Positions 16,050 to 23,542 of a stretch of DNA of 64,000 nucleotides are shown here, in pieces (within the stretch, counting starts at the first letter, position 1; each line of letters starts with the position of its first letter). The notes below the pieces were generated by a model. It saw nothing but the letters and a program-made list of their open reading frames with translations. It was not told the DNA's origin and did no database searches. A program made the translations under genes and the position numbers. The stretch is from Candidatus Peribacteria bacterium (GTDB lineage: Bacteria > Patescibacteriota > Gracilibacteria > UBA1369 > 2-02-FULL-48-14): positions 1-64,000 of the forward strand of contig CALQZQ010000001.1 in NCBI GenBank assembly GCA_943349825.1, read 5' to 3'.

Positions 16050-18500
16050 TTATTGATTCAGGTAGGCCTGCCACGCGCGGTAGATGGCGGCGGCGGCTTC
16101 GGAACGGGCGATGTTGTTGTTGGGGCCATAGGTACCGTCGCTGTAGCCTTCGATCACTTGGATTTCAGAGCTGCTGTCGTCGTAAGGATCGTCAAAGGTT
16201 TTTTCCGTGAGGATGGCAAGAACGTAAGCCCAGGGGTCAGAATGGTTTACGTCGCTGTAGTAGTCTTCATAATCCCAGGATTCGAGTTCGAGGGCGCGAC
16301 CGATATAGATGGCCAGCCAGCCTCGAGTACAAGGGAGGTCTCCGTAGAAGTAGCCTCCGTCGTCTTCGGTGCGGGCGACGCCGGCTTCTTCAGCAGCAAT
16401 GAGAATGTCTTCGTACCAATTGAGGCTGCTTACGTCCAGGAATGGGGTAACTCCGGAGGGGGTAGGGTTGTCCAAGAGCAAGAGGGTGATCATCTTCATG
16501 GCTTCGGCGCGAGTCACTTGATCGTTCGGGCTGAATAAGGTAGCGCTTTTCCCCTCTACTATACCTTTGTCGTGGAGTTGGTAGACGTAGGGGCAGAACC
16601 AATCGTCGGCACTCACGTCTGTGAAGGGCATTCCGTTGCAGTCGTCGCCGGTGGAGATTTCACTCACCGTTACGGTTAGGCTGGAAACGGTAATGGCATT
16701 GTAGTTGGTGTCTGAACTGGAGACCGTGTGTGCAATGGTTCCGGAGTGAGTTCCCTCTGTGGAGCTGTCCACGACGGCGCTCACGGTGAGGGTTTGGGCG
16801 GTAGCCCAGTTGCTGGAAGTGAAGGTGAGTGTGCTGGGGGAAACGGTCACTTGGCTGTCTGCGGTGAGGGTAAGAGTTACATCGTAAGTGGGGGCGCTGG
16901 TGAGTACTGCCGTGTAGGTGTCGGTGGCCCAGCCTTCTGTGACGGTGGTGCCGCCGTCTGTTTGGGTGAGGGTGACGTTGTAGCCTGGAGTGTAATCCGT
17001 AATGGTGGGGGTCACACTGCCGATGGTGCTTGCATTATAATTGGTGTCTGCACTGCTGGCGGTGTGGGCGATGCTTCCGTAGTGAGTTCCTTCGGTCACA
17101 CTGTCGTTCACGGCACTCACGGTGATTGTTTGTGGGGTAGCCCAGTTGCTGGAAGTAAAGGTCAGCGTGCTGGGGGAAACGGTGACTTGGCTGTTGGGAG
17201 TTGCGGTTATGGTGACGTCTGCAGTGGGAGCGCTGGTGAGCACTAAGGTGTAACTGTCGGCAGTACTGCCTTCCGTCACAGCGGTGCTGCTCTCCGACTC
17301 CGTGATGCTGACGCTATAACCTATGGCAGCAAGATTCACGGAACTGGTCAGAGCCGCAGAGCTATCGCTGCTGCGCGTGGTGGTGAAGCTTCCTGTGCCA
17401 GTGGTGTAGGCACTTTTGCTCACGGAGTAGTCAATGGTGGCGGAAAGAGGAACGATGCAGCCGTAAGTTCCTGAGGTGGTCGTTTCTGCACAAGTGTAAG
17501 AGGGAGTAGTGGTGATGGTGGCGCCCGTGATGGCCGCACTGGTAGCAGAATCTTTTACGGTGATGGTGTGGCCGTAAGGCAAAACGACGGTGCCATTTTT
17601 TATACCACTGGGGCCGTCTATCGCAAAAGTACTTGTATTGCCAGTGACGTAGCCTGAAACGGCGGCGCTGACGGTACAGCTGGCGTTGTCTTGGTCGAAG
17701 CTCAAGCTGTAATAGCCGGGTCTAGTGCTGGATTCGGTGGCTCCCGTGATGACGAGTCCACAGCTGTTTGAAAAATTTGTAGTCGTGAGGCCGGTCACGT
17801 AAGCGGCGCTCGCGTTTCTTACTGATACATTCGCAGCAGAGTCTGAAGGATCTGTACCCACGGTCATGATGACGGTGGTGTTCAGCTCCGCAGAACTATT
17901 GCTGCTGCGTGCGGCGTAGAAAGTTCCTGTGACAGAAAGATAACCGTCTTTGGCTAGGTTATAATCGGCTGCCGTTGAGGAGATGGCATAGGGGCAACCG
18001 TACATTCCTGCGTAGCTGCTGGATTCGATACAAGCTGTGGGTATGCTAGAGCCCATGGTTACCGTGGCTCCGGTGATAGCGGTTCTGCTGGAATCTCCCA
18101 CAATGATGTGGTGGCCGTAGTTTAGTGAAACAGTGGCGTTTAAGATAGGAAGAGCGGTTGTTACCCCCGTAGCCGTTGTGGAAACATATCCTGAAGGTTG
18201 AATTGTGACTGTGTAAGAGGTTGTGTTGTAGCTGAAAGCTAGGTCGTAGCGGCCGGGCGTAGTGCCAGATTCAGTCACGCTTAAAATAGTCGAGGAGCCT
18301 GCGGAAAAGCTGGTGGCGTCGAGTCCGGTGATGGGGGTGCTATCTTCGGTATTGACCTGTACTTCTAGATAGTAGCTGGGTGTGTAGGCTCCCTTCAGCA
18401 GGGAACTGTTTTGGGTGCCCAGGGCGGTGAGAGTGCCCACAAAAACAAGAGCGAGTGCTCCAAGGGCCCATTTCTTGAACGTGTTGTTTGAAACCGACAT
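16050..18500 (-). CDS. SLH-domain surface protein with carboxypeptidase-regulatory-like and Calx-beta-like repeats
   Basis: An 816-residue exported protein. After a hydrophobic segment (about 11-27) come alternating repeats of about 100 residues (about 40-400) with the pattern 'YGHxIxVxDSxxxxAITGATVT', resembling carboxypeptidase-regulatory/Ig-like folds and containing scattered cysteine pairs (YGCP, YGCIVP). Two Calx-beta-like repeats (about 400-610; 'LTFTSSNWATPQTITVSAVNDS') and C-terminal SLH modules (about 620-815) follow. It has its own promoter upstream, inside the end of the preceding SLH gene, and is followed at 23 bases by the next surface gene. Role: cell-wall-bound structural or adhesive protein, inferred from domains. 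Confidence 0.85.
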   Translation of the reverse strand: MSVSNNTFKKWALGALALVFVGTLTALGTQNSSLLKGAYTPSYYLEVQVNTEDSTPITGLDATSFSAGSSTILSVTESGTTPGRYDLAFSYNTTSYTVTIQPSGYVSTTATGVTTALPILNATVSLNYGHHIIVGDSSRTAITGATVTMGSSIPTACIESSSYAGMYGCPYAISSTAADYNLAKDGYLSVTGTFYAARSSNSSAELNTTVIMTVGTDPSDSAANVSVRNASAAYVTGLTTTNFSNSCGLVITGATESSTRPGYYSLSFDQDNASCTVSAAVSGYVTGNTSTFAIDGPSGIKNGTVVLPYGHTITVKDSATSAAITGATITTTPSYTCAETTTSGTYGCIVPLSATIDYSVSKSAYTTGTGSFTTTRSSDSSAALTSSVNLAAIGYSVSITESESSTAVTEGSTADSYTLVLTSAPTADVTITATPNSQVTVSPSTLTFTSSNWATPQTITVSAVNDSVTEGTHYGSIAHTASSADTNYNASTIGSVTPTITDYTPGYNVTLTQTDGGTTVTEGWATDTYTAVLTSAPTYDVTLTLTADSQVTVSPSTLTFTSSNWATAQTLTVSAVVDSSTEGTHSGTIAHTVSSSDTNYNAITVSSLTVTVSEISTGDDCNGMPFTDVSADDWFCPYVYQLHDKGIVEGKSATLFSPNDQVTRAEAMKMITLLLLDNPTPSGVTPFLDVSSLNWYEDILIAAEEAGVARTEDDGGYFYGDLPCTRGWLAIYIGRALELESWDYEDYYSDVNHSDPWAYVLAILTEKTFDDPYDDSSSEIQVIEGYSDGTYGPNNNIARSEAAAAIYRAWQAYLNQ

Positions 18501-18523
18501 GTGTTTTTGTTTTAAATCTTTTT

Positions 18524-18552
18524 ATTTTACCACAAAATACCTTTTACCTCAA
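18524..18552 (-). promoter_or_regulatory. Promoter for the 816-residue SLH protein
   Basis: Minus strand: TTGAGG (18547-18552), 17-bp spacer, TAAAAT (18524-18529), then 23 bases to the ATG at 18500. The -35 lies within the last codons of the upstream SLH gene, giving the long surface genes an internal promoter. Confidence 0.65.
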
Positions 18553-19155
18553 GCTCTCCCAGGCGTGTTCCACCACTACGGCGGATTCTGCGCGGGTGAT
18601 CTCGTTGTCAGGGCGGAAACTTCCGTCGCCGTAGCCGTTGATGATGTCCATGTCCACGGCGGCAGCTACGGAAATCGCAAACCAGTCGGTTTCGTGCACA
18701 TCGGTGAAGGTGTGGTAAATATCGGAGGTGTCGTAGGCGGTGATGCCGGCTTCTTTCATCACGAGGGTAACGGCTTCAGCGCGAGTGATCGGCTCGTTGG
18801 GGTGGAAGCTGCCGTCGCTGTAGCCGGAAGTGAAGCCTTTGGAATGGGCAAAAGTGACGTATTGATAGTACCAATCGCCAGGGGCGGTGTCCGTGAAAGA
18901 GGCACTTTGTACGGAGTAAACAGCATAGCCTTTGTATTCGAGCACCATTTTTAAAAACTCAGCGCGGGTGATTTTGCTATCGGGTAAAAAGGTTTTTTCT
19001 GAATAGCCTTCGATGACCCCTTCTCTGTAAAGTATGCAAATTTCCTCTTCTGCCCAGTGGTCGATTACGTCGGTGAACGGTTGATCACAAGCGCTAGCGT
19101 GGGCTAGCGGTTGCAGCAGGGAAAGTCCGAGCAGGGTGGCAAGGATTTTTTTCAT
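18544..19155 (-). CDS. Minimal three-SLH-domain exported protein
   Basis: A 203-residue protein consisting of a cleavable signal peptide (KKILATLLGLSLLQPLAHASA) followed by three SLH modules and little else: about 24-80 (FTDVIDHWAEEEICILYREGVIEGYS), 85-140 (FTDTAPGDWYYQYVTFAHSKGFTSGYSDGSF) and 148-203. SLH modules bind pyruvylated or similar secondary wall polymers in other bacteria. With no effector domain it could cap or compete for wall sites, or help organise the layer. It lies 12 bases after trpS. Confidence 0.88.
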   Translation of the reverse strand: MKKILATLLGLSLLQPLAHASACDQPFTDVIDHWAEEEICILYREGVIEGYSEKTFLPDSKITRAEFLKMVLEYKGYAVYSVQSASFTDTAPGDWYYQYVTFAHSKGFTSGYSDGSFHPNEPITRAEAVTLVMKEAGITAYDTSDIYHTFTDVHETDWFAISVAAAVDMDIINGYGDGSFRPDNEITRAESAVVVEHAWESLR

Positions 19156-19167
19156 CGGGTCGGGGGT

Positions 19168-20130
19168 TTAGTATAAACCGGTGTTTTTGTAGACCAAGTC
19201 CATGGTGATGTTGGCGAGCTTTTGCGCTTTTTCTGCTCCCATGGCCATGATTTCTCCGAGGTTTTTAGTGTTGAATTGGGTGCGTTTTTCGCGGGCTTCT
19301 GCAAAAGATTCGAGTAGTTTTTTGAGCAGGGCTTTCTTGGCGCTGCCGTAGCCGAAGCCACCGGCTGCATAGTTGGATTTTAGTTCGTCTAGCTCTTGTG
19401 AACTAGAAAATTGTTCATAAAGCGAAAGGATGATGTCGTTTTCGATCGGCATGGGATCCTTCAAATCGATGGTGGCGGTCTTGATGCCCATGACCTGTTT
19501 TTTGAGCACGTCTTCGTCTTCAAAAATCCCGATGGTGTTGCCGTAACTTTTGCTCATTTTTCGGCCGTCTGTGCCGAGTATGGTGCCGACTTCTTTGGAG
19601 ATTTGAGGTTCCGGCAATTTGAAGGTTTCGCCGTAGTAGTGGTTGAATTTTTCTGCGATGTCGCGAGTCATTTCCACATTCTGTTTTTGGTCTGCGCCCA
19701 CCGGCACGATGTCCGGGTTGTACATCAAAATGTCGGCGGCCATCAGCACCGGATAGGTGAATAGGCCCACGTTCATGTCGCGATTCCCTTTTTCCACGGC
19801 ATCTTTCCAGGCATGGGCACGTTCGAGCAAGGCGTGTGGAGCGACGGTTCCCAAAATCCATGCGAGTTCAGCGTGCTGAGGCAAGTCGCTTTGATAAAAC
19901 AAGATGGCTTTGTTGGGATCGAGTCCGAGGGCGAGGTAATCCAAAGCCACGCCTTCGCGGTAACGTTTGAGGTCTTCACCGTTTCGCAGCGAAGTGAGCG
20001 CGTGGTAGTCCACCACAATGTAGAGGCAATCTTCGCCTGCTTCCTGCAAAGCCACGTGCTGGCGCATCGCACCCAAATAGTTTCCGATGTGGGGGCGTCC
20101 GCTGGGCTGGATTCCTGAAACAATGCGCAT
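19168..20130 (-). CDS. trpS: Tryptophanyl-tRNA synthetase
   Basis: Charges tRNA-Trp. A 320-residue class I synthetase with the HIGH-type motif as PHIGN near residue 13, the KMSKS motif as RKMSKSYGN near residue 190, and the YPVLMAADIL segment typical of bacterial TrpRS. Length matches the family. It is the first gene of the minus-strand series leading into the SLH surface proteins and has a well-formed promoter whose -10 lies six bases before the ATG. Confidence 0.97.
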   Translation of the reverse strand: MRIVSGIQPSGRPHIGNYLGAMRQHVALQEAGEDCLYIVVDYHALTSLRNGEDLKRYREGVALDYLALGLDPNKAILFYQSDLPQHAELAWILGTVAPHALLERAHAWKDAVEKGNRDMNVGLFTYPVLMAADILMYNPDIVPVGADQKQNVEMTRDIAEKFNHYYGETFKLPEPQISKEVGTILGTDGRKMSKSYGNTIGIFEDEDVLKKQVMGIKTATIDLKDPMPIENDIILSLYEQFSSSQELDELKSNYAAGGFGYGSAKKALLKKLLESFAEAREKRTQFNTKNLGEIMAMGAEKAQKLANITMDLVYKNTGLY

Positions 20131-20136
20131 GGACTA

Positions 20137-20165
20137 TTTATAGTTTAAAATGTTAGGAAGGGCAA
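20137..20165 (-). promoter_or_regulatory. trpS promoter, leaderless spacing
   Basis: Minus strand: TTGCCC (20160-20165), 17-bp spacer, TATAAA (20137-20142), then exactly six bases to the trpS ATG. Transcription should start at or next to the start codon. Confidence 0.75.
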
Positions 20166-20295
20166 GAAAGGGGGCCGGGGCGCACCAAAAGGTGAATATA
20201 TGCTCACCTACTAATTTGTCACGTCAAAGTCGCGTTTTTAACCTGTTAGAGTAAGGTTGTTCTTGATAAAATTGGACTTCATTACCTCACTCAAT

Positions 20296-21093
20296 ATGAC
20301 CGACCAAGAACTTTATGAAAAAGCCAGACTCTATGGGCAAAATGCTTTGTTGTGGCGCCAGAAATTCACAGGACTCCTGCCGGAAGTGAATCGCCGTCGT
20401 CTTCACGAGCGCCACGGCTTTGGCAGTATTTTTGAATTTGCGTACAAATTAGCGGGTCTTTCGGAGCAGCAAGTGAAAAATGCTCTAAATCTGGAGGCCT
20501 CGTTTTCGGACAAACCTATGTTGAAAGCACTTTTGGAGAACGGGCAGGTGAGTGTCAACAAGCTGGTTCGGGTGCAATCTGTAGTTACTGCAGAAAACGA
20601 AGAGTTTTGGGCGAACCAAGCCCAAGTGCTTTCTAAAACGGCTTTGGAAACTTTGGTGAGAGATGAAAGAGTTGCGAGTAAGCCGAAGGTCCTGCCCGGG
20701 CAGGACTTGCACCTGAGTGAAGAAGTGACAGCGCGCCTCCAAGAATTGCAGAGCAAAGGTATAGACCTGGACACGCTGCTCACGGAATTTCTGGACCAGC
20801 GGGAGGGAAAAATCGCCGAGGAAAAAGAGGCCATTTCTGAAGACCTGTCCAGAGCCAGATCTCGCCACGTGCCCGTCCGTATTCAAAGAATCATCCGAAA
20901 AGTACACGGCAGCAAGTGTTCTATTCAAACGTGCCATCGTCCAGCCGAGCAGTTGCACCACACGCAAACCTTCGGGCTTTCCCACCGGCACGATCCTCAC
21001 TACTTGGCCCCGCTCTGCAAAGCCCATCACCAAATTGTTCACACCATAAACCTCAAGGTGCAAGAAAAAAGATCGCCGGTTGCACTTTTATGA
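20296..21093 (+). CDS. HNH endonuclease-domain protein
   Basis: A 265-residue protein with an N-terminal helical region (about 1-190; 'RRRLHERHGFGSIFEFAYKL') resembling the non-catalytic part of DUF222/13E12-type HNH proteins, and a C-terminal HNH domain: CSIQTC, LHHTQ, HYLAPLCKAHHQIVH. The Cys pairs should bind structural zinc and the histidines form the metal-dependent nuclease centre. I chose the ATG at 20296 over an upstream TTG (20257). The gene contains the CCTGCCCGGGCAGG palindrome that also occurs at 4608-4623. It lies 21 bases before the EVE gene. It could be a selfish or restriction-type nuclease; target unknown. Confidence 0.85.
   Translation: MTDQELYEKARLYGQNALLWRQKFTGLLPEVNRRRLHERHGFGSIFEFAYKLAGLSEQQVKNALNLEASFSDKPMLKALLENGQVSVNKLVRVQSVVTAENEEFWANQAQVLSKTALETLVRDERVASKPKVLPGQDLHLSEEVTARLQELQSKGIDLDTLLTEFLDQREGKIAEEKEAISEDLSRARSRHVPVRIQRIIRKVHGSKCSIQTCHRPAEQLHHTQTFGLSHRHDPHYLAPLCKAHHQIVHTINLKVQEKRSPVALL
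20689..20706. repeat. GC-rich palindrome, copy 2, inside the HNH gene
   Basis: Perfect 18-base palindrome GTCCTGCCCGGGCAGGAC, in the linker between the helical and HNH parts, encoding Val-Leu-Pro-Gly-Gln-Asp. Nineteen bases (20687-20705) match 4605-4623 exactly, suggesting insertion of a mobile palindromic unit that stayed in frame. Confidence 0.65.
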
Positions 21094-21108
21094 GCCTCTT
21101 ACTATCAT
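21080..21108 (+). promoter_or_regulatory. EVE gene promoter, leaderless spacing
   Basis: TTGCAC (21080-21085), 17-bp spacer, TATCAT (21103-21108), then six bases to the ATG at 21115. The -35 overlaps the end of the HNH gene, so the EVE gene can be expressed on its own. Confidence 0.65.
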
Positions 21109-21114
21109 GGCGCC

Positions 21115-21510
21115 ATGAACCACTGGCTTTTAAAAACCGAACCCGATTGCTATTCTTGGGAAGAGATGGAAAAGGATGGAGAGACCTTTTGGGATGGCAT
21201 TCATAATTATCAGGCGCGCAACAATCTGCGTGCCATGAAAAAAGGCGACCTGGCTTTCTTTTATCACACCGGGGGCGAGCGCCGCATTTTGGGAATTGTG
21301 GAAATCGTGAAGGAAGCCTATCCGGATCAAATGGATCCGGTCTGGTCTTGGGTGGATGTGAAGAAGGTGCGTGGGGTGAAGCGTCCTGTGAGTTTGGACG
21401 AACTCAAAGAGCACCCGGCGCTTGGCGGCATGGATTTGTTTCGACAAGGCCGGCTCTCCGTAGTGGCGATCACTGAAAAAGAATGGGAGACGATTTTGGC
21501 GCTCAAATAG
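21115..21510 (+). CDS. EVE domain protein (PUA-like, modified-base binding type)
   Basis: A 131-residue single-domain EVE protein: it begins NHWLLKTEPDCYSWEEM and has the WDGIHNYQARNNLRAMKKGD stretch and the late 'LFRQGRLSVV' typical of the family. EVE domains adopt a PUA-like fold and bind modified cytosines or other modified nucleotides; in some bacteria they are fused to HNH nucleases as modification-dependent restriction enzymes. Here an HNH gene lies 21 bases upstream, making a split pair possible, although stand-alone EVE proteins are common. Its last codons overlap the convergent priA stop. Confidence 0.9.
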   Translation: MNHWLLKTEPDCYSWEEMEKDGETFWDGIHNYQARNNLRAMKKGDLAFFYHTGGERRILGIVEIVKEAYPDQMDPVWSWVDVKKVRGVKRPVSLDELKEHPALGGMDLFRQGRLSVVAITEKEWETILALK

Positions 21511-23455
21511 AAATCAGTGGATCCACGTCGATGCGGACCTTGCTCAAATCTTCGGGCGAGAGTTTTTTCAGTAGTTCGCTGGGATTGGGCCCTTGAATCA
21601 AAAGATTCCATTGATATTGGTCGCGGGTTTTAGCGAAGAGGGCCGGGGCGGAGAAGATTTGATGCTCGGGATCGACGAGGAGTTTCTTTAGGGCTTCGGC
21701 TTTTTTCTGAGCGAGTTCCATGGTTTTTTCGAGGATCAAGAGTTTGATCATTCTAGTGAAGGGAGGGAAATGGCCCTGTTCTCTTGCACTAATTTCTTGT
21801 TCATAAAGCCCGTCGTAGTCGTGAGTTTTGCTGAAGCGGATGGCAGGGTGTTCGGGATTGTAGGTTTGGAGTACGACTTGGCCTTGCTTCTCACGGCGAC
21901 CGGCACGGCCGGCGACTTGGGTGAGGAGTTGGAACATACGCTCCGTAGTGCGAAAATCGGGAATGTGCAGGCCCAGATCGGCCATCAGAATTCCCACGAG
22001 GCTCACTTTGGCGATGTCGAAACCTTTGCCGATCATTTGAGTGCCGATCAAAATATCGATTTCATGGCTATTGAGCTTTTCGTGCAGCTCGGTGTGGCTG
22101 TCTTTTTTACTCATGGTGTCTTTGTCGGCACGGGCGATGCGAGCCAGAGGAAAGAGTTTTTGGAGCTCGGTTTCTACGCGCTCGGTGCCCAGGCCCAGAT
22201 GGCGGATGCGCGTGCTACGGCACTTAGGGCAGACGGTGGGCACGGGATCGAGATGGCCGCAGTGATGGCAGATGAGCAGCGGTTTGCGGAAATTGTGAGC
22301 GTGGTAAGTGAGGGGAAGTTCGCAATCGGGGCATTTAGAGTTGTAGCCGCAGTCACGACACACGGTGGAGGAAGCCGAGCCACGCCGGTTTAAGAAAAGA
22401 ATCACTTGTTCTTTGGCGTTGAGTACTGAGCTAATTTTTTGTTCAAGTGAAGTACTGAAGAGGCTGAAGTTGCCGCCTTTCAGTTCGTCGCGCATGTCCA
22501 CCACTTCTACCTTGGGCAGCGCGGTGCCGGAAATACGTTCCTTCAAAGTGAACAGAGCGTAATTGCCTTGGCGGGCCTGCCACATGCTTTCGATGCTAGG
22601 GGTGGCGGAACCGAACACTACCTGAGCCCCTGTTTTTTCGGCGATTTTTAGAGCCACGGTGCGGGCGTGGTAGCGCGGACTTTGCTCCTGTTTGTAACTC
22701 CACTCGTGCTCTTCATCCATGACGATGAGGCCCAGTGTTTTGAATGGCGAAAAAACGGCAGAACGGGAGCCGAGCACTACGTCGATTTCTCCTTTTTGAA
22801 TTTCGCGCCACAGTTCTGCGCGGCGAGCTTCTGTGACGCGGCTGTGGATTACAGCGATGCGGGGGAAGTGAGCTTCGAAAGTTTTGAGCAATTGTGGAGT
22901 GAGGGCGATTTCTGGGGCTAAGACCAGAGCTTGCTTGCCTTTCTGAATACAATTTTTGATCAACTGGGTGTAGATCTCTGTTTTTCCTGCTCCTGTTACG
23001 CCGTAAATCAGGGAGATGGGAGGCTTTTTGCTCAGGATTTCATCCACGATTTTACTTTGATCCTCGGTGAGAGCACGGGCGGCGGCCTCTTTCTGAACAT
23101 TTTTCTTGTTCGTTACCCCGGCCTTACGCTTTCTGATTTTAAAAATCTGCTTGGGTAAAAATAAACTGATGGCGTCGTATTTTGAACAAAAATAGTATTC
23201 ACTAATCCACTCTGCGATTTCAATCTGCCATTCTTGGAGGAGAGTTTCTTCGCCGAGTTTTCGAACCACTTCTTTGGTGGCAAAACCGGGTTTACGGTCG
23301 TGGATATCCATCACCAGGCCAGCTTTTTCTGAACTTTGAAAAGACACTACGACGCCTTCCCCTTTTTTAAGCAGGAGGTCTGAGGGGATTGCATAAGTGA
23401 AGGACTCTTGTTTCCGAGAGTAAGCGTGTTGGATGAGGATGTCTGCGAAGCGCAT
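21503..23455 (-). CDS. priA: Primosomal replication restart helicase PriA
   Basis: Recognises stalled replication forks and reloads the replicative helicase. The 650-residue protein starts MRFADILIQHAYSRKQESFTY (3'-DNA-binding domain), then has Walker A (GVTGAGKTE), a DEEH box (VMDEEHEWSYKQEQSPRYH), the zinc-binding insertion with cysteine pairs (CRDCGYNSKCPDC ... CHHC ... CPKC), and the helicase C-domain (GTQMIGKGFDIAKVSLVGILMADLGL). The open frame extends 205 codons upstream, but that part is antisense to the metalloprotease gene; the ATG at 23455 gives the expected N-terminus. A TATAGT box (23465-23470) lies nine bases upstream. Confidence 0.96.
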   Translation of the reverse strand: MRFADILIQHAYSRKQESFTYAIPSDLLLKKGEGVVVSFQSSEKAGLVMDIHDRKPGFATKEVVRKLGEETLLQEWQIEIAEWISEYYFCSKYDAISLFLPKQIFKIRKRKAGVTNKKNVQKEAAARALTEDQSKIVDEILSKKPPISLIYGVTGAGKTEIYTQLIKNCIQKGKQALVLAPEIALTPQLLKTFEAHFPRIAVIHSRVTEARRAELWREIQKGEIDVVLGSRSAVFSPFKTLGLIVMDEEHEWSYKQEQSPRYHARTVALKIAEKTGAQVVFGSATPSIESMWQARQGNYALFTLKERISGTALPKVEVVDMRDELKGGNFSLFSTSLEQKISSVLNAKEQVILFLNRRGSASSTVCRDCGYNSKCPDCELPLTYHAHNFRKPLLICHHCGHLDPVPTVCPKCRSTRIRHLGLGTERVETELQKLFPLARIARADKDTMSKKDSHTELHEKLNSHEIDILIGTQMIGKGFDIAKVSLVGILMADLGLHIPDFRTTERMFQLLTQVAGRAGRREKQGQVVLQTYNPEHPAIRFSKTHDYDGLYEQEISAREQGHFPPFTRMIKLLILEKTMELAQKKAEALKKLLVDPEHQIFSAPALFAKTRDQYQWNLLIQGPNPSELLKKLSPEDLSKVRIDVDPLISI

Positions 23456-23477
23456 AGTATGCGTACTATAGAGGGTT

Positions 23478-23506
23478 TTGCTAAAAGCACGAAGCCGTGT
23501 TTTAAT
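23478..23506 (+). promoter_or_regulatory. Promoter for the SLH metalloprotease
   Basis: TTGCTA (23478-23483), 17-bp spacer, TTTAAT (23501-23506) in the divergent gap with priA, 36 bases before the ATG at 23543. Confidence 0.45.
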
Positions 23507-23542
23507 GAGGTGCCTCTCTAGTAGCACTAAAGCGCCTGCGCC

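Noticed and set aside
20191-20210. Inverted repeat aggtga...tcacct before the HNH gene
   Set aside because: Only six base pairs around an eight-base loop; could be an operator but is weak and not repeated.
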